Source: an uncultured Clostridia bacterium
GTDB lineage: Bacteria > Bacillota > Clostridia > TANB77 > CAG-508
NCBI GenBank assembly: GCA_944393755.1
Contig: CALYBF010000079.1
Span: 1-6,761 of the forward strand
Reading direction: 5' to 3'
DNA: 6,761 bases
Position 1 is the stretch's first letter, and every line of letters begins with the position of its first letter. Position numbers and translations under genes: made by a program. Below the pieces are notes generated by a model. It ran no database searches and had not been told where the DNA came from. It was given only the letters and a program-made list of their open reading frames with translations. Shown piece by piece: positions 1 through 5,973 of the stretch.

Positions 1-897
1 ATAGAGGATAAAAAAGGTAATCAATTTGTATGGATACCAGTAAGTGATATAAATGATATGGCACAATGTTCTAAAACAGACGGCAATTGTATATTAGACA
101 TAAATGAATTAAAATGTAAAACACATAATTCAACTGAAATAGTTGGCAAATTATATGCAACAACTACAGGCGAAAGTTTTGGAACAGCAAATACAACATA
201 TAACCCTAATAGTGGTTTAAGAGAACCAGCGGTAGTAACAAATAGCAGTTCTGGGACAGGAACGTCTTATGACGGAAGTTCTACTAATATTTCAAAATTG
301 GGTTATGGTAGTACTTCGGAATTTTTAACAGCATTAAAAACTCAATATAAAGAAATGGCAACAAGTGTAGCAAAATATAAAGGTTTTTATGTAGGAAGAT
401 ATGAATTAGGTTTAGAAGAAGATACACCTGTAAGTAAAAATGCAAGCGATAATGGTGGTACAGTAACAACAGCAAGTGCAAGCAATTCTAAAACATATAT
501 GTGGTATGGCTTATATAAAAAATGTTTAGAATATACAGTACCAGAAACAAATAATTCATCTGTTACAAGTTCAATGATATGGGGAAGTCAATATGATGCA
601 ATGATGAATTTTATGAAAAGAAGAGGAAAAGAAAGTGCTATAAAATCAACTAATAATGATTCTATTCAAAACAATAGTTATGTAACAGGAACAAAAGAAA
701 CTGATGTAATTTTAAATGTATTTGATTTATATGCTTGCCATTACGAATGGACATTAGAGGCTTACTCTTACTACTATCGTGTTCATCGTGGAGGTTATTC
801 TGGTGGTAGCTCTTCTCCTTCTTCTAGGTACGGCAACTGCTATCCTACGATTCCCTACATAGACTATTCTTCTCGCCTCACTTTATATATAAAGTAG
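1..897 (+). CDS. FGE-sulfatase/C-type-lectin-like surface protein, 3' part; candidate DGR target
   Basis: The reading frame is open from base 1, so the 5' end lies outside the window; 298 residues are visible. The ATG at 58 is not the start, because the coding sequence GNQFVWIPV (residues 6-14) lies before it and is typical of clostridial proteins with a formylglycine-generating-enzyme-like (SUMF1/EgtB/PvdO) domain. Further family marks are KGFYVGRYE (about residues 127-135), SSMIWGSQYDAMMNFM (about 190-205), EWTLEA (about 249-254), RVHRGGY (about 260-266) and the terminal SRLTLYIK. In this family the C-type-lectin fold is often used as a binding scaffold rather than an enzyme, and I see no catalytic Cys motif. 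The middle is rich in Ser, Thr, Asn and Gly, which suits a secreted or surface protein; any signal peptide or prepilin segment would be upstream. The last ~41 codons have a very different base composition (see the variable-region entry). The ligand is unknown. The domain assignment is fairly sure; surface location is inferred. Confidence 0.8.
   Translation: MEDKKGNQFVWIPVSDINDMAQCSKTDGNCILDINELKCKTHNSTEIVGKLYATTTGESFGTANTTYNPNSGLREPAVVTNSSSGTGTSYDGSSTNISKLGYGSTSEFLTALKTQYKEMATSVAKYKGFYVGRYELGLEEDTPVSKNASDNGGTVTTASASNSKTYMWYGLYKKCLEYTVPETNNSSVTSSMIWGSQYDAMMNFMKRRGKESAIKSTNNDSIQNNSYVTGTKETDVILNVFDLYACHYEWTLEAYSYYYRVHRGGYSGGSSSPSSRYGNCYPTIPYIDYSSRLTLYIK
760..890 (+). other. Candidate DGR variable region (VR) at the 3' end of the FGE-like gene
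   Basis: By hand count, bases 760-880 contain about 17% A and 28% C, whereas bases 601-660 of the same gene contain about 52% A. From 760 to 882, 37 of 41 codons end in T or C; the exceptions are gga, agg, acg and ata. The residues are mostly Tyr, Ser, Gly, Arg, His, Cys and Pro. A DGR copies a template repeat into the target gene while changing A to any base, so AAY codons become NNY codons, and the target is usually the ligand-binding C-terminus of a C-type-lectin fold. This stretch fits in position, fold and composition. The fixed 3' end would be the region encoding SRLTLYIK. No template repeat or reverse transcriptase is visible here, so the machinery would have to act from elsewhere. Limits are approximate. 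Confidence 0.55.
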
Positions 898-902
898 CAC
901 TA

Positions 903-926
903 AGTCGCTAGTTGAGCCTAACGACT
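903..926 (+). other. Short imperfect hairpin just after the FGE-like gene
   Basis: The stem pairs agtcg (903-907) with cgact (922-926), then has one C/A mismatch, then pairs tag (909-911) with cta (918-920) around the loop ttgagc. An outer pairing of aagta (892-896) with tactt (934-938) is also possible. No T-run follows, so it is a poor intrinsic terminator. DGR variable regions are often followed by a hairpin or cruciform that helps target the copying, and the location just past the stop codon would suit that role. That is inference; a weak transcript-end structure is the alternative. Confidence 0.4.
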
Positions 927-936
927 AAATTTGTAC

Positions 937-965
937 TTGAAAAAATGCTTTTAATTTGTTAAAAT
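937..965 (+). promoter_or_regulatory. Sigma-A promoter for trmB
   Basis: The -35 box is TTGAAA (937-942), followed by a 17-base spacer and the -10 box TAAAAT (960-965). The -10 box is extended by TG at 957-958. Five of six bases match the consensus in each box. Transcription would start near 972, giving a leader of only ~16 bases that holds the ribosome binding site. It should drive trmB and the repeat-protein gene after it. Confidence 0.7.
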
Positions 966-977
966 ACTAAAGAGAGT

Positions 978-982
978 GGAGG
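978..982 (+). promoter_or_regulatory. Ribosome binding site that fixes the trmB start
   Basis: GGAGG lies five bases before the ATG at 988. An in-frame GTG at 976 overlaps this site and so cannot be the start; choosing it would add four residues not expected for TrmB. Confidence 0.75.
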
Positions 983-987
983 TAGAA

Positions 988-1650
988 ATGAGAATACGTT
1001 ATAAGAAATGGGCAAGAGGAGAATTAGAAGCAAGTAAATTTTATGAAGATGAACCAGAAAAATGGAAAGGTAAATGGTGTGAGCATTTTGAAAATTCAAA
1101 GTTACCATTTATGTTAGAATTAGGTTGTGGGAAAGGAACATTTATTTCAAAGCTAGCAGTTGAGAATTTAGATGTAAATTATTTAGCAATAGACTTGGTA
1201 GATGCAATGCTAGGGCTTGCTAAAAGAAATGTAGAAGCAAGTTATTTAGAAGCAGGAATTGAACCCAAAAATGTAATCTTAACTAGGTTTGATATAGAAA
1301 GAATAAATTTAATATTAGATAAAGCTGATAAGGTAGAAAGAATATATATAAACTTTTGTAACCCTTGGCCAAGAGGAAAACATAGAAAAAAGAGATTAAC
1401 ACATACAAAACAATTAGAAAAATATAAAGAATTTTTAGTACCAGGTGGAGAAATATATTTTAAAACAGATGATGATGAACTATTTGAAAGTAGTTTGCAT
1501 TACTTTGATGAAAGTGGTTTTAGTGTTATTTCAAAAACATATAACCTACATAATGAACCTATTTTTGAAAAAAATATAGAAACAGAACACGAGAAAATGT
1601 TTTCAGAGCAGGGAATAAAAATAAAAGCTTTAATTGCTAAATTAAAATAG
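988..1650 (+). CDS. trmB: tRNA (guanine-N7-)-methyltransferase TrmB
   Basis: TrmB is a cytosolic, SAM-dependent enzyme that methylates N7 of G46 in the variable loop of many tRNAs, which stabilises tRNA folding. The 220-residue product has the usual length. It opens with the family's basic MRIRYKKWA. The SAM-binding loop ELGCGKG is at residues 44-50, and the acidic AIDLVDAM strand end is near 67-74. The signature INFCNPWPRGKHRKKRLTH lies at about 121-139; many homologues have D-PWP where this protein has N-PWP, a change I associate with clostridial TrmB. The substrate-binding KTDDDELF is at about 159-166 and TEHEKMF at about 199-205, near the C-terminus. The ATG at 988 is chosen for its GGAGG site. 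The next gene's ribosome binding site overlaps the stop codon, so the two are almost certainly translated from one message. Confidence 0.95.
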   Translation: MRIRYKKWARGELEASKFYEDEPEKWKGKWCEHFENSKLPFMLELGCGKGTFISKLAVENLDVNYLAIDLVDAMLGLAKRNVEASYLEAGIEPKNVILTRFDIERINLILDKADKVERIYINFCNPWPRGKHRKKRLTHTKQLEKYKEFLVPGGEIYFKTDDDELFESSLHYFDESGFSVISKTYNLHNEPIFEKNIETEHEKMFSEQGIKIKALIAKLK

Positions 1651-1654
1651 GAGG
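1649..1654 (+). promoter_or_regulatory. Ribosome binding site overlapping the trmB stop codon
   Basis: AGGAGG begins inside the trmB TAG stop codon. It is ten bases before the ATG at 1665. An in-frame TTG at 1656 is only one base away, too close to be used. The overlap implies translational coupling of trmB with the following gene. Confidence 0.65.
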
Positions 1655-1664
1655 CTTGTTTGTA

Positions 1665-2177
1665 ATGACAGAAAAAGACGTAATAGAACATAGAAATGAT
1701 AAAGAATTTATATTAAAAGCAGTAGCAGAAAATGGAAAGTTTTTAGATCTAGTATCAAAAGAATTACAAAATGATAAAGAAGTAGTAATGACAGCTTTAG
1801 AGCAAGACCCAGAAAGTTTAGAATTTGCAAGTACAATGCTTAAAAATGATAAAGAAGTTATATTAAAAGGAGTAAAAGGTGCACCTTGGACAATATGTTA
1901 TGCATCTGAAAAATTAAGAGCAGATAAAGAAGTAATATTAGAAGCTTGTAAAAAATATGGACAAGCATTATATTTTGCAAGTGAAGAATTAAGAGCAGAT
2001 AGAGAAGTTGTAAAATCAGCAGTTGAAAATAAAGGAATAATAATAAAATATGCATCAGATAAATTAAGAAATGATAAAGAAATAGCATTAATTGCAGTAA
2101 AACAAAATAAACAAAGTTATCATTTTATATCAGAAGAATTAAAAGAAGATGAAGATATAAAAAAACTAGTGGAATAA
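1665..2177 (+). CDS. DUF4116-type repeat protein
   Basis: This 170-residue protein is almost wholly tandem 25-residue repeats: units begin at residues 11, 36, 61, 86, 111 and 136, with a partial one from 161. Each opens with (N/A)D(K/R)E followed by a hydrophobic V/I-rich helix, and ends with a second helix of the YASE(K/E)LR type. This matches the DUF4116 family (D-evv--Av---g--L-yas--l), whose members are thought to form helical solenoids, probably for protein binding; the biochemical role is unknown. There is no signal peptide or membrane segment, so it is likely cytosolic. It shares the trmB promoter and message, but a working link to tRNA modification is not shown by the sequence. A terminator follows. 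Family assignment comes from repeat pattern recognition. Confidence 0.8.
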   Translation: MTEKDVIEHRNDKEFILKAVAENGKFLDLVSKELQNDKEVVMTALEQDPESLEFASTMLKNDKEVILKGVKGAPWTICYASEKLRADKEVILEACKKYGQALYFASEELRADREVVKSAVENKGIIIKYASDKLRNDKEIALIAVKQNKQSYHFISEELKEDEDIKKLVE

Positions 2178-2193
2178 TTTAAAATATAAAATG

Positions 2194-2232
2194 AAAAGTA
2201 CAAGAAATGTAAAAAAACTCTTGTGCTTTTTT
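2194..2232 (+). terminator. Intrinsic terminator after the trmB operon
   Basis: A 12-base-pair stem with one G-U pair is formed by 2194-2205 (aaaagtacaaga) and 2219-2230 (tcttgtgctttt). The loop is 13 bases and A-rich, and the T-run continues to 2232. It closes the trmB transcription unit. Confidence 0.75.
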
Positions 2233-2249
2233 GTATTTACTTATATAAT
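2221..2249 (+). promoter_or_regulatory. Probable sigma-A promoter for pta
   Basis: A perfect TATAAT lies at 2244-2249. Seventeen bases upstream is TTGTGC (2221-2226), a weak -35 box that overlaps the 3' arm of the preceding terminator. Transcription would start near 2256, leaving a ~30-base leader with GGGAG about seven bases before the pta ATG. The -10 box is convincing; the -35 box is not. Confidence 0.5.
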
Positions 2250-2287
2250 GTGTTTGGGATAAAAAATAAAAAGAAGGGAGAAGAAAA

Positions 2288-3295
2288 ATGTCATTTATTG
2301 AAGAAATAAAAGAAAGAGCAAGAAAAGATATAAAAACAATATTACTTCCAGAAGCAGAAGATATACGTACATTAGAAGCAACAAAAATGGTATTAGAAGA
2401 AAAATATGCAAAAGTAATATTAATAGGAAACAAAGAAAAAGTATTAAATAAAGCAAAAGAAAACAATATAGATATTTCTGGAGCTGAAATAATAGAACCA
2501 GAAACATCAGAAAAATATAATGAATATGTAGAATTATTATATGATTTAAGAAAACATAAAGGTATGACAGAAGAACAAGCAAAAGAATTAGTAAAAGACC
2601 CTACACATTTTGGTATGTTAATGTTAAAAGATGAAAAAAGTACAGCAGACGGTTTAGTATCAGGAGCAGTACACTCAACATCAGACACATTAAGACCAGC
2701 ACTTCAAATATTAAAAACAAAACCAGGAACAAAATTAGTATCTGCATTTTTCGTAATGGTAGTGCCAAATTGTGATTATGGAGAAAATGGAACATTTATA
2801 TTTGCAGATAGCGGTTTAAACCAAAATCCAAATGAAGATGAATTATCAGAAATAGCAATATCATCAAGTGAAAGTTTTAAACAATTAGTAGGAAAAGAGC
2901 CAAAAGTTGCAATGTTATCATATTCTACCAAAGGAAGTGCAAAATCAGAATTAACAGAAAAAATGATAAATGCGACAAAATTAGTAAAAGAAAAAGCAAA
3001 AAGTTTGATAGTTGATGGGGAATTACAATTAGATGCAGCAATAGTGCCAGAAATTGCAAAATCAAAAGCACCTAATAGCCCAGTAAAGGGAGAAGCAAAT
3101 GTATTAGTATTTCCTAACTTAGATGCAGGAAATATAGGATATAAATTAGTACAAAGATTAGCAAAAGCAGAAGCATATGGACCATTATGCCAAGGAATAG
3201 CAAAACCAGTAAATGATTTATCAAGAGGTTGTAGTAGCAAAGACATAGCAGGAGTAATAGCAATAACAGCAGTTCAAGCACAAAATGAGAAATAA
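2288..3295 (+). CDS. pta: Phosphate acetyltransferase (Pta)
   Basis: Pta converts acetyl-CoA plus phosphate to acetyl phosphate plus CoA in the cytosol, the first step of the acetate branch; acetate kinase then makes ATP. At 335 residues it is the short, single-domain form without the N-terminal DRTGG/P-loop region of the enterobacterial enzyme. Family motifs run in order: LLPEAEDIRTLEA (19-31), DGLVSGAVHSTSDTLRPALQ (121-140), FADSGLNQNP (172-181), MLSYSTKGSAKSE (209-221), DGELQLDAAIVPE (243-255), VFPNLDAGNIGYKLVQR (274-290) and KPVNDLSRGCSSKDI (306-320). By alignment with the Methanosarcina thermophila enzyme, Arg136, Ser312, Arg313 and Asp319 are the catalytic or CoA-binding residues. FADSGLNQNP is a little unlike the common FADCAVNPNP. 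The last codons lie in a palindromic element that separates the gene from the first ackA. Confidence 0.96.
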   Translation: MSFIEEIKERARKDIKTILLPEAEDIRTLEATKMVLEEKYAKVILIGNKEKVLNKAKENNIDISGAEIIEPETSEKYNEYVELLYDLRKHKGMTEEQAKELVKDPTHFGMLMLKDEKSTADGLVSGAVHSTSDTLRPALQILKTKPGTKLVSAFFVMVVPNCDYGENGTFIFADSGLNQNPNEDELSEIAISSSESFKQLVGKEPKVAMLSYSTKGSAKSELTEKMINATKLVKEKAKSLIVDGELQLDAAIVPEIAKSKAPNSPVKGEANVLVFPNLDAGNIGYKLVQRLAKAEAYGPLCQGIAKPVNDLSRGCSSKDIAGVIAITAVQAQNEK

Positions 3296-3376
3296 GGGGA
3301 CACCCATTTTTTGTCTCATTTTGTAAAAGTGATAATATATTTGAGACAAAAAGTGGGTGTCCCACTTTGTCTCAAA
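3280..3376. repeat. Nested palindromic element between pta and ackA (REP/MITE-like)
   Basis: Three overlapping inverted repeats share the core tgtctca / tgagaca. Hairpin A pairs 3297-3318 with 3342-3363: 22 base pairs with only one G-U pair, around a 23-base AT-rich spacer. Hairpin B pairs 3341-3357 with 3361-3375: 15 pairs with a two-A bulge and a three-base loop. Hairpin C pairs 3280-3290 with 3314-3324: 11 perfect pairs, starting inside the last pta codons. A and B cannot both form, and neither can A and C. The gggacaccc...tttttgtctca type of sequence resembles dispersed palindromes that I recall from clostridial genomes near RAYT (Y1 transposase) genes, so a REP-like mobile repeat is likely. 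A role in message stability or ackA control is an alternative, since hairpin B ends five bases before the AAGGAG site. No T-run follows any stem. Confidence 0.7.
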
Positions 3377-3391
3377 ATGAAAGGAGTTAGT

Positions 3392-4589
3392 ATGAAGGTT
3401 TTAGTTTTAAATTCAGGTAGTTCTTCTCTTAAATATCAAGTAATTGATATGGAAACAGAGGAAACATTAGCTAAAGGATATTTTGAAAGAATAGGTCAGC
3501 CAAATTCTTTTTTAACACATAAAGTAAATGGTGTTAAACATAAATTTGAGCGTGAGGCTAAAGACCACGAAAAAGCCATTGAATTTGTTTTAGATAGGTT
3601 AACAAATGACCATTATGGAGTTATTAAAAGCCTAGATGAGCTTGCAGGAATAGGACATAGAGTAGTTCATGGTGGAGAGAAGTTTTCTAAACCTGTTTTA
3701 ATTACAGATGAAGTAATAGAAGAAATAAGAAGTGTAAGTAGTTTAGCACCATTACATAACCCAGCAGCAGTCTTAGGTATGGAAGCGTGCAAGAAAGTTG
3801 TTCCTAATATGAAAATGGTAGCAGTTTTTGATACAGCTTTTCATCAAACACTTCCTAAAGAAAGATATATATACCCAATACCATATGAGTATTATGAAAA
3901 ATATGGTATTAGAAAATATGGTTTTCACGGTACTTCACATCAGTATGTAGCAGAAAGAGTTGCATATTTGTTAAATAAAGATATTAAAGATTTAAAAATA
4001 GTTAATTGTCATCTAGGACAAGGTGCAAGTGTATGTGCTATTCAAAACCGGAAAGTCTGTTGAAACAAGTATGGGGTTAACACCACTTGGTGGTATTGTT
4101 ATGGGAACTAGAAGTGGAGATTTAGACCCTTCTGTTGTTACATATATAATGAATAAAGAAAATTTATCTCCAGAAGAAGCAGAAAATATTTTAAATAAAA
4201 AATCAGGAGCATATGGAGTATCTAGAGTTTCTGTTGATTTCAGAGACATTGAAGAAGAAGCAAATTCTGGAGGACATCACGCAAAACTTGCCCTTAAAAT
4301 ATTCCATAATACTGTTTCATCTTATGTTGCAAAATGCATTGTAGCTATGGGTGGTATAGATGTTTTAACATTTACAGCAGGTGTTGGAGAAAAAGGACAA
4401 GATTCTAGAGAAGCTATTTGTGAAAATTTAAAAATATTTGGCGTAAAACTAGATAGAGAGAAAAACCAAAAGATTAAAGGTATTGAATCAAAAGTTTCTA
4501 GTGAAGACTCTAAAGTTCCAGTTTATGTTGTCCCAACAAATGAAGAATTAATGATTGCTAAAGAAACTATTAAATTGTTAAATAAATAA
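3392..4589 (+). pseudogene. ackA: Acetate kinase, first copy, broken by a one-base insertion
   Basis: AckA interconverts acetyl phosphate plus ADP and acetate plus ATP. The ATG at 3392 has AAGGAG five bases upstream and begins the family's MKVLVLNSGSSSLKYQ. The first frame ends at TGA 4061-4063 after 223 residues. Removing one C at 4048/4049 (aaaaccggaaag to aaaacggaaag) restores QNGKSVETSMGLTPLGG and a 398-residue protein. The upstream part keeps GHRVVHGG, FDTAFHQT and GFHGTSH; the downstream part keeps TRSGDLDP, DFRDIEE and PTNEELMIAKET. As read, the first fragment lacks Arg240, Glu383 and the rest of the C-terminal domain and should be inactive. By hand count it is about 66% identical to the second copy over the first 300 residues. 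Codon usage and most motifs beyond the lesion remain intact, so the mutation is recent or a sequencing/assembly error. Programmed +1 frameshifting is less likely. Confidence 0.9.
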
Positions 4590-4633
4590 TAGAAAAAATA
4601 AAAAAATAAAAATTAAAATAATATAAAAAGGAA

Positions 4634-4648
4634 AGGAAGATTAAATTG
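4634..4648 (+). promoter_or_regulatory. Ribosome binding site and TTG start of the second ackA
   Basis: The purine-rich aggaaaggaag ends before a TTG at 4646-4648, with AGGA (4634-4637) eight bases from it. The protein aligns with other acetate kinases exactly from this codon (M-KILVLN), and no in-frame ATG or GTG lies upstream. Translation therefore starts at TTG. The 56 bases between the ackA copies are almost all A and T and show no terminator, which suggests read-through from pta and the first copy. Confidence 0.7.
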
Positions 4649-5833
4649 AAAATTTTAGTATTAAATTGTGGTAGTTCATCACTTAAATATCAATTAATAA
4701 ATATGGAGACAGAGGAAGTTTTAGCTTCTGGAAAATATGAGAGAATTGGAGAAGAAGAGGCTTTTATTACTCATAAAGCATTAGGAATTAAAAAAGAAAT
4801 CAAAAAACCAGCTTATAACCATAAAGAAGCTATAGAATTTACTTTAGCACAATTTACAAACGAAGAATATAAGGTAATAAATAGTTTAGATGAAATAGAT
4901 GCAATAGGACATAGAGTAGTTCACGGTGGTGAAATTTTTAAAACTTCAGCTCTAATAGATGATAAAGTTATAGAAGATATTAAAAAATGTGGTGAATTTG
5001 CACCATTACATAACCCAGCAGCTGTTCTTGGTATGGAGGCTTGTAAGAAAGTTATGCCAGGTAAACCAATGGTTGCAGTATTTGATACAACTTTCCATCA
5101 AACTATGCCAAAAGAAAATTATATTTATCCAATACCATATGAATATTACAAAAAATATGGAATTAGAAAATATGGTGCACACGGTACATCACATATGTAT
5201 GTATCACAAAGGCTGGCACAAATAGAACAAAAAGATATATCAAAATTAAAAATTGTTTCTTGTCATTTAGGACAAGGTTCAAGCATATGTGCTATTAAAG
5301 GTGGAAAATCTTTTGATACAAGTATGGGGTTAACACCTTTAGGTGGTATTCCAATGGTAACTAGAAGTGGTGATTTAGATCCTTCTGTTTTAACATATAT
5401 TATGAAAAAGGAAAATATTACAGCTGGGGAAATGGAAGATATTTTAAATAAAAAATCAGGAGTAATGGGAATTTCAGGTTTAGCACCAGATTTTAGAGTT
5501 ATAGAAATAGCTTCAAATGAAGGAAATGAAAGAGCAAAAATTGCAATTGAGAATTTTGAGTATTCTATTGCTTCTTATATTGCAAAATATGCAAGTTTGA
5601 TGAACGGTATAGATTATATTATATTTACAGGTGGAATTGGAGAAAACCAAATAAATATTAGAAAAGGTATTTGTGAAAAACTTAAATTTATGGGAGTAGA
5701 GTTAGATTTAGACGAAAATAATGTACGTGGTGAGGAAAAGATTATTTCTAAACCAGAGTCTAAAATTACAGTTTATATTATTCCAACAAACGAAGAATTA
5801 ATGATTGCAAAAGAGACAGAAAAACTAATATAA
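4646..5833 (+). CDS. ackA: Acetate kinase, second copy, intact (AckA)
   Basis: This intact 395-residue acetate kinase (ASKHA fold, cytosolic) turns acetyl phosphate and ADP into acetate and ATP, completing the Pta-AckA path. By alignment with the Methanosarcina thermophila enzyme (offset of one) it keeps Asn7, Ser10 and Ser12 (LNCGSSSLKYQ), Arg90 (GHRVVHGG), Asp147 (FDTTFHQT), His179 (GAHGTSH), Arg240 (TRSGDLDP) and Glu383 (PTNEELMIAKET). Three positions are less usual: Gln210 in HLGQG where most have HLGNG, Val238 in MVTR where most have MGTR, and Ala178 in YGAHGTSH where most have YGFHGTSH. The Gln is shared with the first copy; the other two are not. It starts at TTG, is probably co-transcribed with pta, and is followed by a strong terminator. 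Because the first ackA is frameshifted, this is likely the working acetate kinase of the locus. Confidence 0.95.
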   Translation: MKILVLNCGSSSLKYQLINMETEEVLASGKYERIGEEEAFITHKALGIKKEIKKPAYNHKEAIEFTLAQFTNEEYKVINSLDEIDAIGHRVVHGGEIFKTSALIDDKVIEDIKKCGEFAPLHNPAAVLGMEACKKVMPGKPMVAVFDTTFHQTMPKENYIYPIPYEYYKKYGIRKYGAHGTSHMYVSQRLAQIEQKDISKLKIVSCHLGQGSSICAIKGGKSFDTSMGLTPLGGIPMVTRSGDLDPSVLTYIMKKENITAGEMEDILNKKSGVMGISGLAPDFRVIEIASNEGNERAKIAIENFEYSIASYIAKYASLMNGIDYIIFTGGIGENQINIRKGICEKLKFMGVELDLDENNVRGEEKIISKPESKITVYIIPTNEELMIAKETEKLI

Positions 5834-5853
5834 CCTATTGGTAAACACAATCT

Positions 5854-5889
5854 AAAAGAACAAAAAAATTTACTTTTTTGTTCTTTTTT
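5854..5889 (+). terminator. Strong intrinsic terminator after the pta-ackA unit
   Basis: A perfect 14-base-pair stem pairs 5854-5867 (aaaagaacaaaaaa) with 5874-5887 (ttttttgttctttt) around a six-base loop, followed by further T residues. Because the stem is flanked by A-runs on the left and T-runs on the right, it could also work on the other strand, but no gene there needs it. Confidence 0.85.
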
Positions 5890-5890
5890 C

Positions 5891-5919
5891 TTGACTTTTT
5901 TGTAATGCTGTGGTTAAAT
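5891..5919 (+). promoter_or_regulatory. Sigma-A promoter for the coiled-coil gene pair
   Basis: TTGACT (5891-5896), a 17-base spacer and TTAAAT (5914-5919), with an extended -10 TG at 5911-5912. Five of six bases match the -35 consensus and four of six the -10. It begins immediately after the terminator and would give a ~48-base leader before the ATG at 5974. Confidence 0.6.
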
Positions 5920-5973
5920 AGATGTTACAAGTTATAGAACAATTTTATATATTTTTCAAAGGAGTGATGTTAA

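Noticed and set aside
58..60. ATG as the start of the first gene
   Set aside because: The frame is open from base 1 and the conserved FVWIPV motif lies upstream of it; there is no ribosome binding site before 58.
903..926. Hairpin as an intrinsic terminator of the first gene
   Set aside because: The stem is short with a mismatch and there is no T-run after it.
976..978. GTG as the trmB start
   Set aside because: It overlaps the GGAGG ribosome binding site that serves the ATG at 988.
1656..1658. TTG as the start of the DUF4116-type gene
   Set aside because: It is one base from AGGAGG; the ATG at 1665 has workable spacing and starts the protein cleanly.
2295..3365. Several Leu/Phe-rich open frames on the - strand over pta and its flank
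   Set aside because: They are shadows of A-rich coding sequence, overlap a well-conserved pta, and have no start signals.
3311..3391. Extension of the first ackA upstream of 3392
   Set aside because: The extra residues come from the palindromic element; acetate kinases start at MK(V/I)LVLN, and AAGGAG precedes 3392.
4046..4066. Programmed +1 frameshift at tgt-tga in the first ackA
   Set aside because: A shift there would join VC to ETSMG but leave Arg in place of the conserved Gly of NGKS; no prfB-like internal ribosome binding site or CTT-TGA slip site is present. A simple one-base insertion explains everything.
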